DNA from: Nocardia terpenica
Lineage (GTDB): Bacteria > Actinomycetota > Actinomycetes > Mycobacteriales > Mycobacteriaceae
Direction of reading: 5' to 3'
Length of the DNA: 64,000 nucleotides
Assembly: GCF_013186535.1 (NCBI RefSeq)
Contig: NZ_JABMCZ010000004.1
Span: 1 to 64,000, forward strand
In this document: piece by piece, positions 42,924-52,039 of the stretch
Numbering within the stretch: position 1 is the stretch's first letter
How the letters are laid out: every line of letters begins with the position of its first letter
Program-made: the position numbers and the translations under genes
The notes under the pieces: generated by a model
Seen by the model: the letters and a program-made list of their open reading frames with translations, nothing else
What the model was told of the DNA's origin: nothing
Databases searched by the model: none

Positions 42924-44735
42924 GTGACCACCGCCGTCGAGACCGCCGCGTCCAGGGTGGAGCGTGTTCGGCGTCCAGGGTGGCTACGGCCGGTGTCGCC
43001 GGTCGCCGTCGCGGCGGTGCTAGTGGTCGCGCAGCTGGCGGTGCGGGGGTGGGTCGCCGGGCGGGGCTACTTCTACTGGGACGACCTGATTCTCGCCGGT
43101 CGGGCGGCACGGTATCCGCTGCTGTCGGCGGATCTGCTGCTGTACAACCACGATGGGCACCTCATGCCGATGGCGTTCGCGCTGGCGTGGGTGCTCACCC
43201 GGATCGCGCCGCTGGCGTGGGCGGGGCCGGTGGTCGCGCTGGTGGTGTGGCAGGCCGCCGCGTCGGTGGCGGTGGCGCGGATGCTGATCGTGCTGCTCGG
43301 GCGGCGGTGGATTGTTTTGGTGCCGTTGGCCTTCTACCTGTTCTGCCCGTTGACGGTGCCCGCGTTCGCGTGGTGGGCGGCGGCCTCGAATGCGCTGCCG
43401 CTGCAGTGCGCGCTCGCGTGCGCAATCGGCGCTGCGGTGCTGCTGGTGCGGACCGGGCGGCGGCGCTACGCGGTCTCGGGGATCGCCGCGCTGGTGGTGG
43501 GGCTGCTGTTCTTCGAGAAGGCGGTGGTCGTGCCGGTGGTCGCGTTCGCCGTCGCCGCGCTGCTGCGGCACGTCGAGGGCGGCGATCGGCCGATCCGGGC
43601 GGTGGCGCGCCGCGCCGCGCCGCTGTGGATCGGGTCGGCGCTGGTGCTGGCGTGCTGGGCGGCGGTGTATCTGGCCACCGTGAAAACCGGTGCGGTGCAC
43701 AGCAGTCCGGAGGGGGTGCGGCGGCTGCTGCACAGCGCGACCTCGCTGGGGATCGTTCCGGCGCTGCTGGGCGGCCCGTGGTCGTGGGCGCGGTGGATGC
43801 CCGCGACGCCGTGGGCGGTGCCGCCGGGATGGGCGGTGGTCGCGGCGTGGCTCGTGCTGGGCGCGATGCTGGTGGTGACCGTGTGCGGCCGCCGCCGGAC
43901 CGGCGCGGTGTGGATCGCGCTCGGCGCGTACGTGATCGCGGCGCAGGTGCCCGTCGCCCTGATCCGCGGCGGCCCCAATACCGCCGCCGAACTCATGCAG
44001 TCGCTGCGCTATCTCGCGGATGTGGCGGTGGTGCTGACCGCCGCGGGCGCGCTGCTGCTGCGCTCCCGGCCGCGGCGCACGCCCGTCGCGCTGCCCGGCC
44101 GTCGCAGGGCGATCGCGCTGACGGCACTGTTCGTCGCGAGTTCGCTGTGGTCCACCGCCACCTTCGTGCGCTCCTGGTCGCCCAGCCCGACCCGCACCTA
44201 CCTGACCACGGTCCGCGCGGCGCTGGCCCGCTCCGACGCCCCGCTGCTCGACCAGGAGCTGCCCTGGAATGTGCTGACCCCCTTGGCCTATCCGCAGAAC
44301 CTCGCCAGCCGAGCCCTCGCGCCGATCGCCCCCGCGGGCGCCTTCGCCGACTCCACCCCGCGCCTGCGCATGATCACCGACACCGGTGAGATCGTCGACG
44401 CCCAGGTCTGGTGGAACCGCGCGCTGCGCCCCGGCCCGGACCCCGGCTGCGGCTACCGCATCGATGCCGAGACCCCGCGCGACCTGCCGCTCGACGGCCC
44501 CCTGCTCGACCGCGGCTGGACCGCCCAGCTCAACTATCTCGCCGACCGCGACGGCCGCCTCACCGTCGCCCTCGAACACGGCCCGGCCGTGGTGGTCCCC
44601 GTGCGCTCCGGCCTCGGCACCGTGTACGTCCGCCTGATCGGCAGCGGCTCCGCCCTCCGCATCGGTTCGCACACACCGGATCTGAACCTCTGCCTCGGGG
44701 TGGGCCCGATCGGCGTCACCTCCTACGCGCGGTGA
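42924..44735 (+). CDS. Polytopic membrane protein, GT-C-like, unknown function
   Basis: About 603 residues from GTG 42924; GTG 42918 is also possible. About ten hydrophobic helices occupy residues 25-430, followed by a soluble C-terminal domain of about 170 residues. The first extracytoplasmic loop has FYWDDLILAG, with an Asp pair as in GT-C glycosyltransferases that use lipid-linked sugars, and HDGHLMPM follows. Similar large proteins occur in mycolic-acid actinomycetes. A cell-envelope sugar transfer role is inference. It converges with the next gene 3 bp apart. Confidence 0.7.
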   Translation: MTTAVETAASRVERVRRPGWLRPVSPVAVAAVLVVAQLAVRGWVAGRGYFYWDDLILAGRAARYPLLSADLLLYNHDGHLMPMAFALAWVLTRIAPLAWAGPVVALVVWQAAASVAVARMLIVLLGRRWIVLVPLAFYLFCPLTVPAFAWWAAASNALPLQCALACAIGAAVLLVRTGRRRYAVSGIAALVVGLLFFEKAVVVPVVAFAVAALLRHVEGGDRPIRAVARRAAPLWIGSALVLACWAAVYLATVKTGAVHSSPEGVRRLLHSATSLGIVPALLGGPWSWARWMPATPWAVPPGWAVVAAWLVLGAMLVVTVCGRRRTGAVWIALGAYVIAAQVPVALIRGGPNTAAELMQSLRYLADVAVVLTAAGALLLRSRPRRTPVALPGRRRAIALTALFVASSLWSTATFVRSWSPSPTRTYLTTVRAALARSDAPLLDQELPWNVLTPLAYPQNLASRALAPIAPAGAFADSTPRLRMITDTGEIVDAQVWWNRALRPGPDPGCGYRIDAETPRDLPLDGPLLDRGWTAQLNYLADRDGRLTVALEHGPAVVVPVRSGLGTVYVRLIGSGSALRIGSHTPDLNLCLGVGPIGVTSYAR

Positions 44736-44738
44736 GCG

Positions 44739-45131
44739 TCAGTGCGCGTCGAGCCACGCGGTGATGGCGCGCGCCCACTCCCCGTTCTTCGTGGTCTCCA
44801 GCAGTTCGCTGCGGTCGATGAGCAGATACAGGGTGCCCGCGGCGATGGTCTGCAGGATCAGCGGCTTGCCCGAGTTGAGCAGCCCGCCGATGAAGCGGCC
44901 GTAGAGCTCGGTGTAGGTGCGCGACAGCGAGGTGATGTCGCTGGGCCGCAGCGTGAGATCGCCGCCGTCGGCCCACGCCGACAGCGTCAGGACCGAGTCG
45001 GTGAGGGTGATGTCGCCGCGGCGGTGGAACAGCGCCTTCTGGCTGATCACCCCGGCCGCCTTGTCGAGGGGATCGCTGCCGCGCAGCTCGGTGGCGGTGG
45101 CCCCGATATAGACACCGGACTTGGCGGGCAC
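44739..45131 (-). CDS. Small conserved-looking protein of unknown function
   Basis: A 130-residue protein from GTG 45131, with AAAGGA 7 nt upstream; an ATG at 45182 in the same frame is possible but lacks a site. The pattern of short strands (SVLTLSAWADGGDLTLRPSDITSL) ending in a helix (GEWARAITAWLDAH) resembles PH/GRAM-like domains, but I do not recognise a family. No signal peptide or membrane segment is apparent. No functional hint from neighbours. Confidence 0.6.
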   Translation of the reverse strand: MPAKSGVYIGATATELRGSDPLDKAAGVISQKALFHRRGDITLTDSVLTLSAWADGGDLTLRPSDITSLSRTYTELYGRFIGGLLNSGKPLILQTIAAGTLYLLIDRSELLETTKNGEWARAITAWLDAH

Positions 45132-45414
45132 GGGCGGATCCTTTCGGCGGAATTCGGGTGCTGCGCGCGGATTCCCGTTCATCCTCGCGCCGTGGCCCGC
45201 CGTGCCGCATCCCTCGCAGGTCGCGTCGGCGACCTCCGCGAGAACGATTTTCGCCGCCGCCGGGTGCTACCGCAGTCGTATTCGGCGCCCCGCCCGGCCC
45301 ATGGATACCGGGCCGTCGGTCTCTCGCGGGCGTGACCTTCGGCCCTGCCGGTCACCCGCCCACCGCTGGTCGGATGGGAGCGCCGGGGCCGAAACAGAAA
45401 GGGAGACCGCACCG

Positions 45415-46386
45415 TTGGCACGCGAACTGACGCAACGCGAAATTCTGACCGAGCTGGAACCGACGGCCGAGGCGGCGCTGAACCGGCACCTCACGGTCGT
45501 GCGGGACTGGCATCCGCACGACTACGTGCCGTGGGACGCCGGGCGCAACTTCGCCATGCTCGGCGGAACCGACTGGGAGCCGCACCAATCGACGCTGAGC
45601 GAGGTGGCCAAGGCGGCGCTGATCACGAACCTGCTCACCGAGGACAACCTGCCCTCCTACCACCGCGAGATCGCCGAGAGCTTCTCCCGCGACGGCGCGT
45701 GGGGCAGCTGGGTGGGCCGCTGGACCGCCGAGGAGATGCGGCACAGCACCGTCATTCGCGACTACCTGGTGGTCACCCGCGGCGTCGACCCGGTCGCGCT
45801 GGAGCGGGCGCGGATGGTGCACATGACCGACGGTTTCGCCCCGCCGCTCGCGCAACTCGACAGCGCGGGGGAGGTGGGCTTCCTGTATTCGGTGGCGTAC
45901 GTGAGCTTTCAGGAGCTCGCCACCCGTATCAGCCACCGCAATACCGCCGTCGTGTGCGACGATCCGGTCGCCGACCGCATGCTGCAGCGCATCGCCCTGG
46001 ACGAGAACCTGCACATGCTCTTCTATCGCACGGTCTGCGGCGCGGCGCTGGATCTGGTGCCCGATCAGGCGATGGCGGCGATCGCGACCATTGTCGAGAA
46101 CTTCCGCATGCCGGGCGCGGGCATGCCGAATTTCCGCCGCAACGGCGTGCTGATGGCCAAGCACGGCGTCTACGATCTGCGCCAGCACCTCGAGGAGGTG
46201 CTGTCGCCGGTCATGCGCCAGTGGAATGTGTTCGGCCGCACCGACTTCGGCCCCCGTGGCGAACAGGCCCGCGAGCGCCTGGCGGCCTTCCTGGATCGCC
46301 TGGAGCGCGAACAGATCCCGCGCTTCGAGGAGCAGCGCGACCGCGCCCTGGCCCGCGACCGCGCCCGGGCCGAGCGCGCCCGCTAG
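45415..46386 (+). CDS. Acyl-ACP desaturase, DesA type (ferritin-like di-iron)
   Basis: A 323-residue protein from TTG 45415, chosen because AAAGGGAG lies 9 nt upstream and the match to the family begins there. Di-iron ligands are visible as Glu76 and His83 in TEDNLPSYH, Glu106/Glu107 and His110 in AEEMRH, and the later DENLH pair. It is a mycobacterial DesA-like enzyme that introduces a double bond into acyl-ACP, feeding membrane or mycolic acid lipids. Its stop shares four bases (CTAG) with the convergent protease stop. The 283 bp upstream hold no gene. Confidence 0.9.
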   Translation: MARELTQREILTELEPTAEAALNRHLTVVRDWHPHDYVPWDAGRNFAMLGGTDWEPHQSTLSEVAKAALITNLLTEDNLPSYHREIAESFSRDGAWGSWVGRWTAEEMRHSTVIRDYLVVTRGVDPVALERARMVHMTDGFAPPLAQLDSAGEVGFLYSVAYVSFQELATRISHRNTAVVCDDPVADRMLQRIALDENLHMLFYRTVCGAALDLVPDQAMAAIATIVENFRMPGAGMPNFRRNGVLMAKHGVYDLRQHLEEVLSPVMRQWNVFGRTDFGPRGEQARERLAAFLDRLEREQIPRFEEQRDRALARDRARAERAR

Positions 46387-47060
46387 GTGCCGTCGTCCGC
46401 GGCGGGTCGGAAGCCCGCGCCGAGATCGCCGCGGGCATCGGCGTCGGCCAGCACGGCGGCCATGGTGGTGCCCACCTCCGGCCCGAGGCACCCCACCCCG
46501 ACATAGGCGTTGACCATGCCGACCAGCACGGTGCCCGCGGTGACGGGTGCGCCGGAATCGCCCGGCAGCACACACATCTGCGTCCAGGTCTCGCTGCCGG
46601 TCATGGCGACGTCGCCCCACACCGGCCCGCAGCTGGTGCCGGTGGTGCGGCCCTTCTTGCACACCGCCACCGGGAATTGCGCGGGCGCGCCCACCGCGGT
46701 GATGACGAAGTTGTCCACCCGCGCGCTCGGCGCCACCCGATCGGAATCGAAGGCGATGACCGCGTAATCGAGCCGATCGTCGACGAGGGCGATCCGCCCG
46801 ACCCGCCCGCCGCCGCGATCCCGCTCGGCCGTGACGCTCGCCCCGGGTCGCCCGCAGTGCCCCGCGGTGAATCCGACCAGCCGCCCGGCCCGATCGTGTC
46901 CGATGGTGGTGAGCGTGCAGGACGCCGAGTCGACAACGATCCCCGCGCCCCCGCCCAGCGAGACGGGCTCCTCGGCCTGCGCGACGCCGACCGGCCCCAC
47001 CAGCGAGGTCACCGACGCGGCCACCGCCAACGATCCACGGACCAGCAGAGCAATGGGCAT
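46383..47060 (-). CDS. Secreted trypsin-like serine protease (S1 family)
   Basis: A 225-residue protein with a Sec-type signal peptide (cleavage likely after VAQA near residue 29). The catalytic triad is visible as His in TAGHC, Asp in RLDYAVIAF and Ser in PGDSGAP. Four Cys residues in the mature part could form disulphides. It resembles the small trypsin-like proteases of actinomycetes. No pro-domain is apparent. It overlaps the desaturase stop by four bases. Confidence 0.85.
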   Translation of the reverse strand: MPIALLVRGSLAVAASVTSLVGPVGVAQAEEPVSLGGGAGIVVDSASCTLTTIGHDRAGRLVGFTAGHCGRPGASVTAERDRGGGRVGRIALVDDRLDYAVIAFDSDRVAPSARVDNFVITAVGAPAQFPVAVCKKGRTTGTSCGPVWGDVAMTGSETWTQMCVLPGDSGAPVTAGTVLVGMVNAYVGVGCLGPEVGTTMAAVLADADARGDLGAGFRPAADDGT

Positions 47061-47167
47061 TCGGCCACTTCCTTCCTGGCGGCAGCTGTCCTACCGAGGA
47101 TGTCCTCCTATCCTCCTCCGAAACATCAACGGACGCAGTCCATCAGCCCCCGAATGTGGCCCAGCTA

Positions 47168-47872
47168 TCACTTGGCGAACGCATCGAATACCGCCTCGTC
47201 CCGCTCCCGCTCCCGATACAACTCCCAGCCCGCCTCCGCAATCAGATCCGGATCCAGGGTATGACCTGCGGTTATCCCATACCGCTCCGGTTCGGCGGCA
47301 ACCATGGCGTGAATATCACCGCGCTCGACGAGACCGCCGATGGTGAGGGTGCCCGCGTAGACGCCGCGGTCGGCGAGGGCGGCATGCAGGGTGCGGGCGT
47401 AGTTGCGCAGGGCCGCCGTCGCCAGCGCCAGCTGTCCCAGCTGCGGCATGGGCCGCACGCCGGACAGCCCACCGGCGAACAGCAATCCGCCGCTGCCGCG
47501 GGCCAGCATGCCCGGCAGCACCGCCCGGACCACCCGCACCGCGGGCCACACCCAATCGAACGCCGACTGCGCGACGGCCACGTCGACCTCGGTGATCGGC
47601 ACGATGTGCCGAGTCGTGGGACCCGGGCCGTAGTAGGCGAATTCGACCTCGCCGATCGCGGCCAGCGCGGCGCCGAGCGCGGCCGGATCGGTCACGTCGG
47701 CGGCGTGGGCGGTGGCGTCGATGCCCGCGGCCGCGAGCTCCGCGAGGTAGCCGGAATGCCGTGCGGCGCCGCGCGATATCAGCGCGACGCGGAAGCCCTC
47801 CCGCCCGAGCCGATGGGCCATCGACATGCCGAGGCCGGGCCCGACTCCGATGACGGCCGCTGTGGGATTCAT
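47168..47872 (-). CDS. SDR-fold protein lacking the usual catalytic Tyr and Lys
   Basis: A 234-residue Rossmann protein from ATG 47872 with GGAG upstream. The cofactor motif is GVGPGLGMSMA. At the place of the catalytic YxxxK, before AALRNYARTL, it reads LALAT, so both key residues are missing. It may bind a nucleotide without normal SDR catalysis, as some regulator-linked members do. It is divergent from a TetR gene with a paired operator between them, which indicates TetR control. Confidence 0.8.
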   Translation of the reverse strand: MNPTAAVIGVGPGLGMSMAHRLGREGFRVALISRGAARHSGYLAELAAAGIDATAHAADVTDPAALGAALAAIGEVEFAYYGPGPTTRHIVPITEVDVAVAQSAFDWVWPAVRVVRAVLPGMLARGSGGLLFAGGLSGVRPMPQLGQLALATAALRNYARTLHAALADRGVYAGTLTIGGLVERGDIHAMVAAEPERYGITAGHTLDPDLIAEAGWELYRERERDEAVFDAFAK

Positions 47873-47887
47873 GATTCGCTCCAATCT

Positions 47888-47947
47888 GAGGGGTGCCTCA
47901 ACTTAGGCCAGAGTACACGGAAAATGAGGCACCCCTCGAGTCGATAG
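47888..47947. promoter_or_regulatory. Paired TetR operators between divergent genes
   Basis: GAGGGGTGCCTCA at 47888-47900 and its exact reverse complement at 47935-47947 form a 13-bp perfect inverted repeat spaced by 34 bp. Each arm is itself near-palindromic (GAGG-N4-CCTC). One arm lies 16 bp from the SDR start, the other 10 bp from the TetR start, as expected for autoregulated divergent control. Confidence 0.75.
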
Positions 47948-47956
47948 ACTGTCGCC

Positions 47957-48499
47957 GTGACCAGACCGATGCGCCGCGATGCCGCCCGCAACCGGGACCG
48001 GCTGCTGCGGGAGGCCGCCGGTGTCTTCACCGAGCAGGGGCTCACCGGATCGCTCGAGGAGATCGCGCGCCGGGCCGGGGTGAGCATCGGCACCCTCTAC
48101 AACCATTTCCCGACCCGCGACGCGCTCATCGACGAGCTGGTGCCCGCGCGGCTGGCCGAACTGGACGACCTCGCCGCGCGGGCCGCGGCCGAACCGGACG
48201 CCTGGCGCGCCTGCGCCGGATTCGTCGACGCCCTGCTGACCCGGCTCACCGCCGATCGCGGCCTGCGCGAGGCGTTTACCGGCGACCATCCCGCGGCGGC
48301 GCAGGCCGCGGCCGCCTGCGAGCGCGGCATGATGCACCTGTCGGCCGTCCTCGACCGCGCCCGGGCCGCCGGGGCGCTGCGCGCCGACGCCACCGACGCC
48401 GATGTGGCGCACCTGATCTGGATGTTGTCACAGCTCGGCGAGGACGCCGCCCGGCGGCGCGCGCAGAAATTCGTGCTCGACGGTCTGCGCCCCCGATGA
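47957..48499 (+). CDS. TetR-family transcriptional regulator
   Basis: A 180-residue protein from GTG 47957. The N-terminal HTH (LEEIARRAGVSIGTLYNHFPTRDALIDEL) is a clear TetR domain; the C-terminal part is the short helical ligand domain common in actinobacterial regulators of SDR genes. The paired operator directly upstream suggests it represses itself and the divergent SDR-like gene. Inducer unknown. Confidence 0.92.
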   Translation: MTRPMRRDAARNRDRLLREAAGVFTEQGLTGSLEEIARRAGVSIGTLYNHFPTRDALIDELVPARLAELDDLAARAAAEPDAWRACAGFVDALLTRLTADRGLREAFTGDHPAAAQAAAACERGMMHLSAVLDRARAAGALRADATDADVAHLIWMLSQLGEDAARRRAQKFVLDGLRPR

Positions 48500-48513
48500 C
48501 ATACCGTGGGAGC

Positions 48514-48960
48514 ATGCGCACTTTCGTACATCTGGTGCTGTTCGTCTGCGCCCTCGTGATGGGGGTCGGCGCGTTCGGGCCGCTGGTCAGCTCGCTGCAG
48601 GCCCGGCATGTCCCGCTGACCGATCTGCGCGACGGGTTCCCCACCGGTCGCGCCCTGGATCAGGTCGGCTCCTCCTCGGTGACGCTGCAGACGTCGCTGG
48701 CCGTGGTGCTGCTCGCCGCGGCCGCGCTGGTATTACTCGCCGGGCTGGTCGGCTTCCGCGGCCTCGGCTGGCTGGGGGTGCTGGCGGGGCTGGCCGGGCT
48801 CGGCGTGCTCACCTGGCGCCTGAACGAGCGCTTCGACCAGCAGCTACGCACCGACTACCAGCACCTGCTCACCGGCACCTGGGGGCTGTACCTGTTCGGC
48901 GGAGGACTGGTCGTCGCCCTGCTGGCGCTGCTGGTGCCCCGGGAGCGGCGCGGGTTCTGA
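48514..48960 (+). CDS. Small integral membrane protein, unknown function
   Basis: A 148-residue protein from ATG 48514 with GTGGGAG upstream, 14 bp after the TetR stop. Four hydrophobic helices: residues 5-25, 58-80, about 80-98 and 125-142. A polar external loop contains VPLTDLRDGFPTGRALDQVGSSS. I do not recognise a family. Its proximity to the TetR gene suggests one transcript. Confidence 0.72.
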   Translation: MRTFVHLVLFVCALVMGVGAFGPLVSSLQARHVPLTDLRDGFPTGRALDQVGSSSVTLQTSLAVVLLAAAALVLLAGLVGFRGLGWLGVLAGLAGLGVLTWRLNERFDQQLRTDYQHLLTGTWGLYLFGGGLVVALLALLVPRERRGF

Positions 48961-49438
48961 CCGGACGGATCAGCGCTCGCGCGGGTGAGATGGACCAGCC
49001 ACGCCTGCGCCGCCGGGGCGGTCATCGTGACGTGATCGCCCGCGTCCAGCACCAGGAACCCGAGCGGTATCGAGAGCCGTTGCGGGCGTAGCGCTTTCGC
49101 GCCGAGAACAACCTCCGGCCCCGTTCCCGCACGAAAACCAGGACGCCCCGGGCGAATCCGCGGCCGACGAGCGCGATCCGCAGCCCTCACTGCGGACAGC
49201 GTTCGCGCCGGTGCTTCCACCCCGTCCTCCAGAATGCCGCGCGCAAGGCTGCGGTCTGCTCAGCGGACCGGGGCCTTCCGTCGCGGGCGGTCCTGCGGGC
49301 ATGCTCGGGGGGCGAATCCGCCGGGGGGCGGGTCGCTTCGTGTCTGTCGACGGCAGTTCGGCTCGGCGAGTACGGCAGTCGCTCGGGGATGGATCCGTAG
49401 ATCGTCGTGGATATCGACGTAGAGATCGCGAGGGGGCG
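48961..49438. other. Gap of about 480 bp without a convincing gene
   Basis: Between the small membrane protein and the SARP regulator. A reverse-strand frame (48855-49220) contains a partly protein-like stretch, QRLSIPLGFLVLDAGDHVTM near 49030-49090, but its ends are arginine-rich shadows and it runs antisense into the membrane-protein gene. It might be a decayed gene. The right part should hold the SARP promoter; similar stretches CGTAGATCG and CGTAGAGATCG near 49400-49430 are not convincing as SARP heptamers. Confidence 0.45.
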
Positions 49439-51328
49439 ATGGGCGAAACGGGTCTGCGTGGGGGCGGGAGCGACGGCGGTCCCCTGCAACTGGATGTGCT
49501 CGGACCGGTGCGGGTCCGGGCCGGGCGGTGGGATGTCGGCGTGGGGCGGACGCTGGAGCGCGCGGTGCTCGTGCGGCTGGCACTGGCCCGCGGCATGCCC
49601 GTGCCGGACGGCCGCCTGGCGGTCGAGCTGTGGGGCGACGGGGAGCTGCTGCGGCCGATTCCCCGTCTGCGCGTGCTGATTTCGCGGCTGCGCCAGGCGC
49701 TGGGGGAGCACGGCGCGATGGTCTCGCGCTCCCCGGCGGGCTACCACACCGAGGTGGTCGTCGCCGATCTGCGCGCCGCCGAGGCCGCCGCCGACCGCAT
49801 GCACGCGGCGCGGCGCGCGCACCGCTACGCCGAGGTCCGGGCGGCGGCGGGCGAGGCGCTGCGGCTGTGGCGCGGTCCCGGCCTGGCAGATCTGGCCGCG
49901 GTGCCGTTCGCGCACGCCGAGGCGGTGCGACTGGAGGAATGGCGGCTCGGCCTGGCCGTCGCCGGATTCGAGGCCGCCCTGCGGCTGGGCGCGGAATGCG
50001 AAGTGGCCAACGATCTTTCGATGCTGGCCCGCGAGCATCCGCTGCACGAGCCCCTGGCCCGGCTGCACGCCCTGGCCGCCTACCGCACCGGCAGCCAGGC
50101 CGACGCCCTGGCCCGCCTGCACCGCCTCCGCCGCGCCCTGGCCGACGAGTTGGGCGTCGACCCCGCCCCCGAGACGGTCGCACTCGAACTCCGCATGCTC
50201 CAGCACGATCCCTCGCTCCGCGCCCCGAACCACGAGGCGGCACAGAGTATTTCGGTAACCGCGCCGACACGACCCGATGCCGACGAGCGCGACGAATGGC
50301 CCGACAACGATTGCCGCGCAACGCTTCCGCGGCCGACCGACCTCTTCGTCGGCAGGCAGCGGGAACTGGCGGCGGTGGTCGCGGCGGTGACCGGGCCCGG
50401 CCTGGTCACCCTGGTCGGGCCGACGGGCAGCGGAAAGTCGCGGCTGGCACTGGAGGTCGGATGGCGGGTGGCCGCGGCGGGGCGGCGGGTGGTGCCGGTG
50501 GAACTGGGCTCGCTGCGGCCGGGTGGCGCGGTCCGGGCGGCCGTCGCCGTCGCCGCCGGGGCGGCCTCCTCCGACATCGCGGCGCTGGCCACCGCCCTGC
50601 GGGGCGCGCTGCTGATTCTCGACGGCGCCGAGCACATCCTCGCCGAGGTCCGCGCCGAGGTCGATGAATTACTCTCGTGGGCAACGGAATCGGCCATCCT
50701 GGTCACCTCGCAGCGCGGCCTGGACCCGCCCGGCGAACAGCGGATCGAGATCGGCGCGCTGGACCGCGCCGCGGGCATCGACCTGTTCCTGGCCCGCGCC
50801 GCGGGCCCGCTCACCGCGAGCGAGCACGCCGATATGGTGACCGTCTGCGCGGCGGTGGACTGGCTGCCGCTGGGCATCGAACTGGCCGCGGGCCTGACCC
50901 GCATCCTCACCGTCGCCCAGCTCGCCCGGCGCATCGACGCCCGGGTGCGGCTGCTGGTCGGCCCGCGCGGCGGTCGGCACGCCAGCCTGCGGGCGGCGCT
51001 GGACTGGAGTCACGACCTGCTCGACGCCGCGGAACGGGCCGTGCTGCGCCGGATTTCGGTGTTCTCGGGCGGATTCGCGCTGGAGGCCGCCGAGGCGGTG
51101 GCCGCGTTCGAGCCGCTACACCCCGCCGATATCGCGCCGGTGCTGGCCGAACTCGTGCGGCGCAGCATGGTCACCGTGGTCGTCGACGGCGACGGCCGCC
51201 GCTTCGCCCTGCTGGAGACGGTCCGCGAGTACGCGGCGACCGCGCTGGCGGCGGCCGGGGAGACCGGCGCCGCCCGGCAGCGGCACCGGGACTGGTTCCT
51301 GGAACCGGCGACCGTGAAATCCCCGTGA
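49439..51328 (+). CDS. AfsR/SARP-type regulator with BTAD and ATPase (NB-ARC-like) domains
   Basis: A 629-residue protein from ATG 49439 with AGGGGG upstream. An OmpR-type winged helix occupies residues 15-95 (LRVLISRLRQALGEHGAMVSRSPAGY). A BTAD helical domain follows to about residue 250, ending with the typical LADELGVDPAPETVALELRML. After a linker, an AfsR-like ATPase has the Walker A GPTGSGKS (LVGPTGSGKSRLALE) and LLILDGAEH as Walker B. No TPR region remains. It ends 63 bp before the phage-tail-like operon in the same direction, so control of that operon is a fair inference. Confidence 0.88.
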   Translation: MGETGLRGGGSDGGPLQLDVLGPVRVRAGRWDVGVGRTLERAVLVRLALARGMPVPDGRLAVELWGDGELLRPIPRLRVLISRLRQALGEHGAMVSRSPAGYHTEVVVADLRAAEAAADRMHAARRAHRYAEVRAAAGEALRLWRGPGLADLAAVPFAHAEAVRLEEWRLGLAVAGFEAALRLGAECEVANDLSMLAREHPLHEPLARLHALAAYRTGSQADALARLHRLRRALADELGVDPAPETVALELRMLQHDPSLRAPNHEAAQSISVTAPTRPDADERDEWPDNDCRATLPRPTDLFVGRQRELAAVVAAVTGPGLVTLVGPTGSGKSRLALEVGWRVAAAGRRVVPVELGSLRPGGAVRAAVAVAAGAASSDIAALATALRGALLILDGAEHILAEVRAEVDELLSWATESAILVTSQRGLDPPGEQRIEIGALDRAAGIDLFLARAAGPLTASEHADMVTVCAAVDWLPLGIELAAGLTRILTVAQLARRIDARVRLLVGPRGGRHASLRAALDWSHDLLDAAERAVLRRISVFSGGFALEAAEAVAAFEPLHPADIAPVLAELVRRSMVTVVVDGDGRRFALLETVREYAATALAAAGETGAARQRHRDWFLEPATVKSP

Positions 51329-51391
51329 GACGCCGGTGAGATGCCCGGCCTCGAGACTGATGTCGATCGCGCCCGAGCGAAAGGAGTTGGC

Positions 51392-52039
51392 ATGGTCGAC
51401 AGCCTCTTCGCCGACGTCTCGTACTACCAGACGGCGGTGGACGATTCGTATCCCTACCGGATCTTCAGCCTCCGGTCCAACGACGGGACCATCGAGGATT
51501 CGAACTTCGCGGCCAATTACGCCTGGGCCGTCAAGGCGACCGACGCGGGACGGCTGGCGTGTTTCATCGTGTATTTCTACTGGCGGCCGAACTGGCTCGA
51601 GACCGTGAACACCCACCGCGACATGGTGACCGCGGCCGGGGGCCCGCACCCGCGCATGATCGCGATGATCGACGTGGAATCCGGGGGCAATCCGGGCGGC
51701 GATCAATCCGACGGCATCAATCGCGCCTACTGGAGCCTGGCCGGCTGGCTGGGCGACGCGCGCCGGGTCATCGGCTACGCGAATTCCGGTGACCTGTACG
51801 GCATGTGGCCCGACCGGCCCGCCGGGCTGCGCCTGATCGGCGCGGGCTACGGCCGGAATCCGCTGCTGCCCGGCCAGATCGCGCACCAGTACACCGACGG
51901 AAACGGCTACGGCGGCGGCCTGCCGGAGGGCTGCCCGCCGTTCGGGAATTGCGACATGAATTCGGCCGACGGCCTGTCGCCCGAGGACTTCGCCGCGGCC
52001 TGCGGCATCACCACACAGGAGGGACTCACGACCCCATGA
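51392..52039 (+). CDS. GH25-type muramidase of the tail cluster
   Basis: A 215-residue protein from ATG 51392 with AAAGGAG upstream. LFADVSYYQ with Asp8 and MIAMIDVESGG with Asp94 and Glu96 match the acidic active-site positions of GH25 lysozymes, as in actinophage endolysins. No signal peptide or cell-wall-binding domain. In a tail cluster it may cut the cell wall for release or delivery. It is first of a run of coupled genes and overlaps the next by ATGA. Confidence 0.8.
   Translation: MVDSLFADVSYYQTAVDDSYPYRIFSLRSNDGTIEDSNFAANYAWAVKATDAGRLACFIVYFYWRPNWLETVNTHRDMVTAAGGPHPRMIAMIDVESGGNPGGDQSDGINRAYWSLAGWLGDARRVIGYANSGDLYGMWPDRPAGLRLIGAGYGRNPLLPGQIAHQYTDGNGYGGGLPEGCPPFGNCDMNSADGLSPEDFAAACGITTQEGLTTP

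Noticed and set aside
48855..49220. Reverse-strand frame with a hydrophobic stretch in the gap before the SARP gene
   Set aside because: Runs antisense into the membrane-protein gene, has Arg-rich ends, no clear ribosome site and no family; kept only as a possible relic in the gap entry.
49395..49435. Possible SARP heptamer direct repeats before the SARP gene
   Set aside because: The two similar stretches are not in the 11- or 22-bp phase expected for SARP binding.
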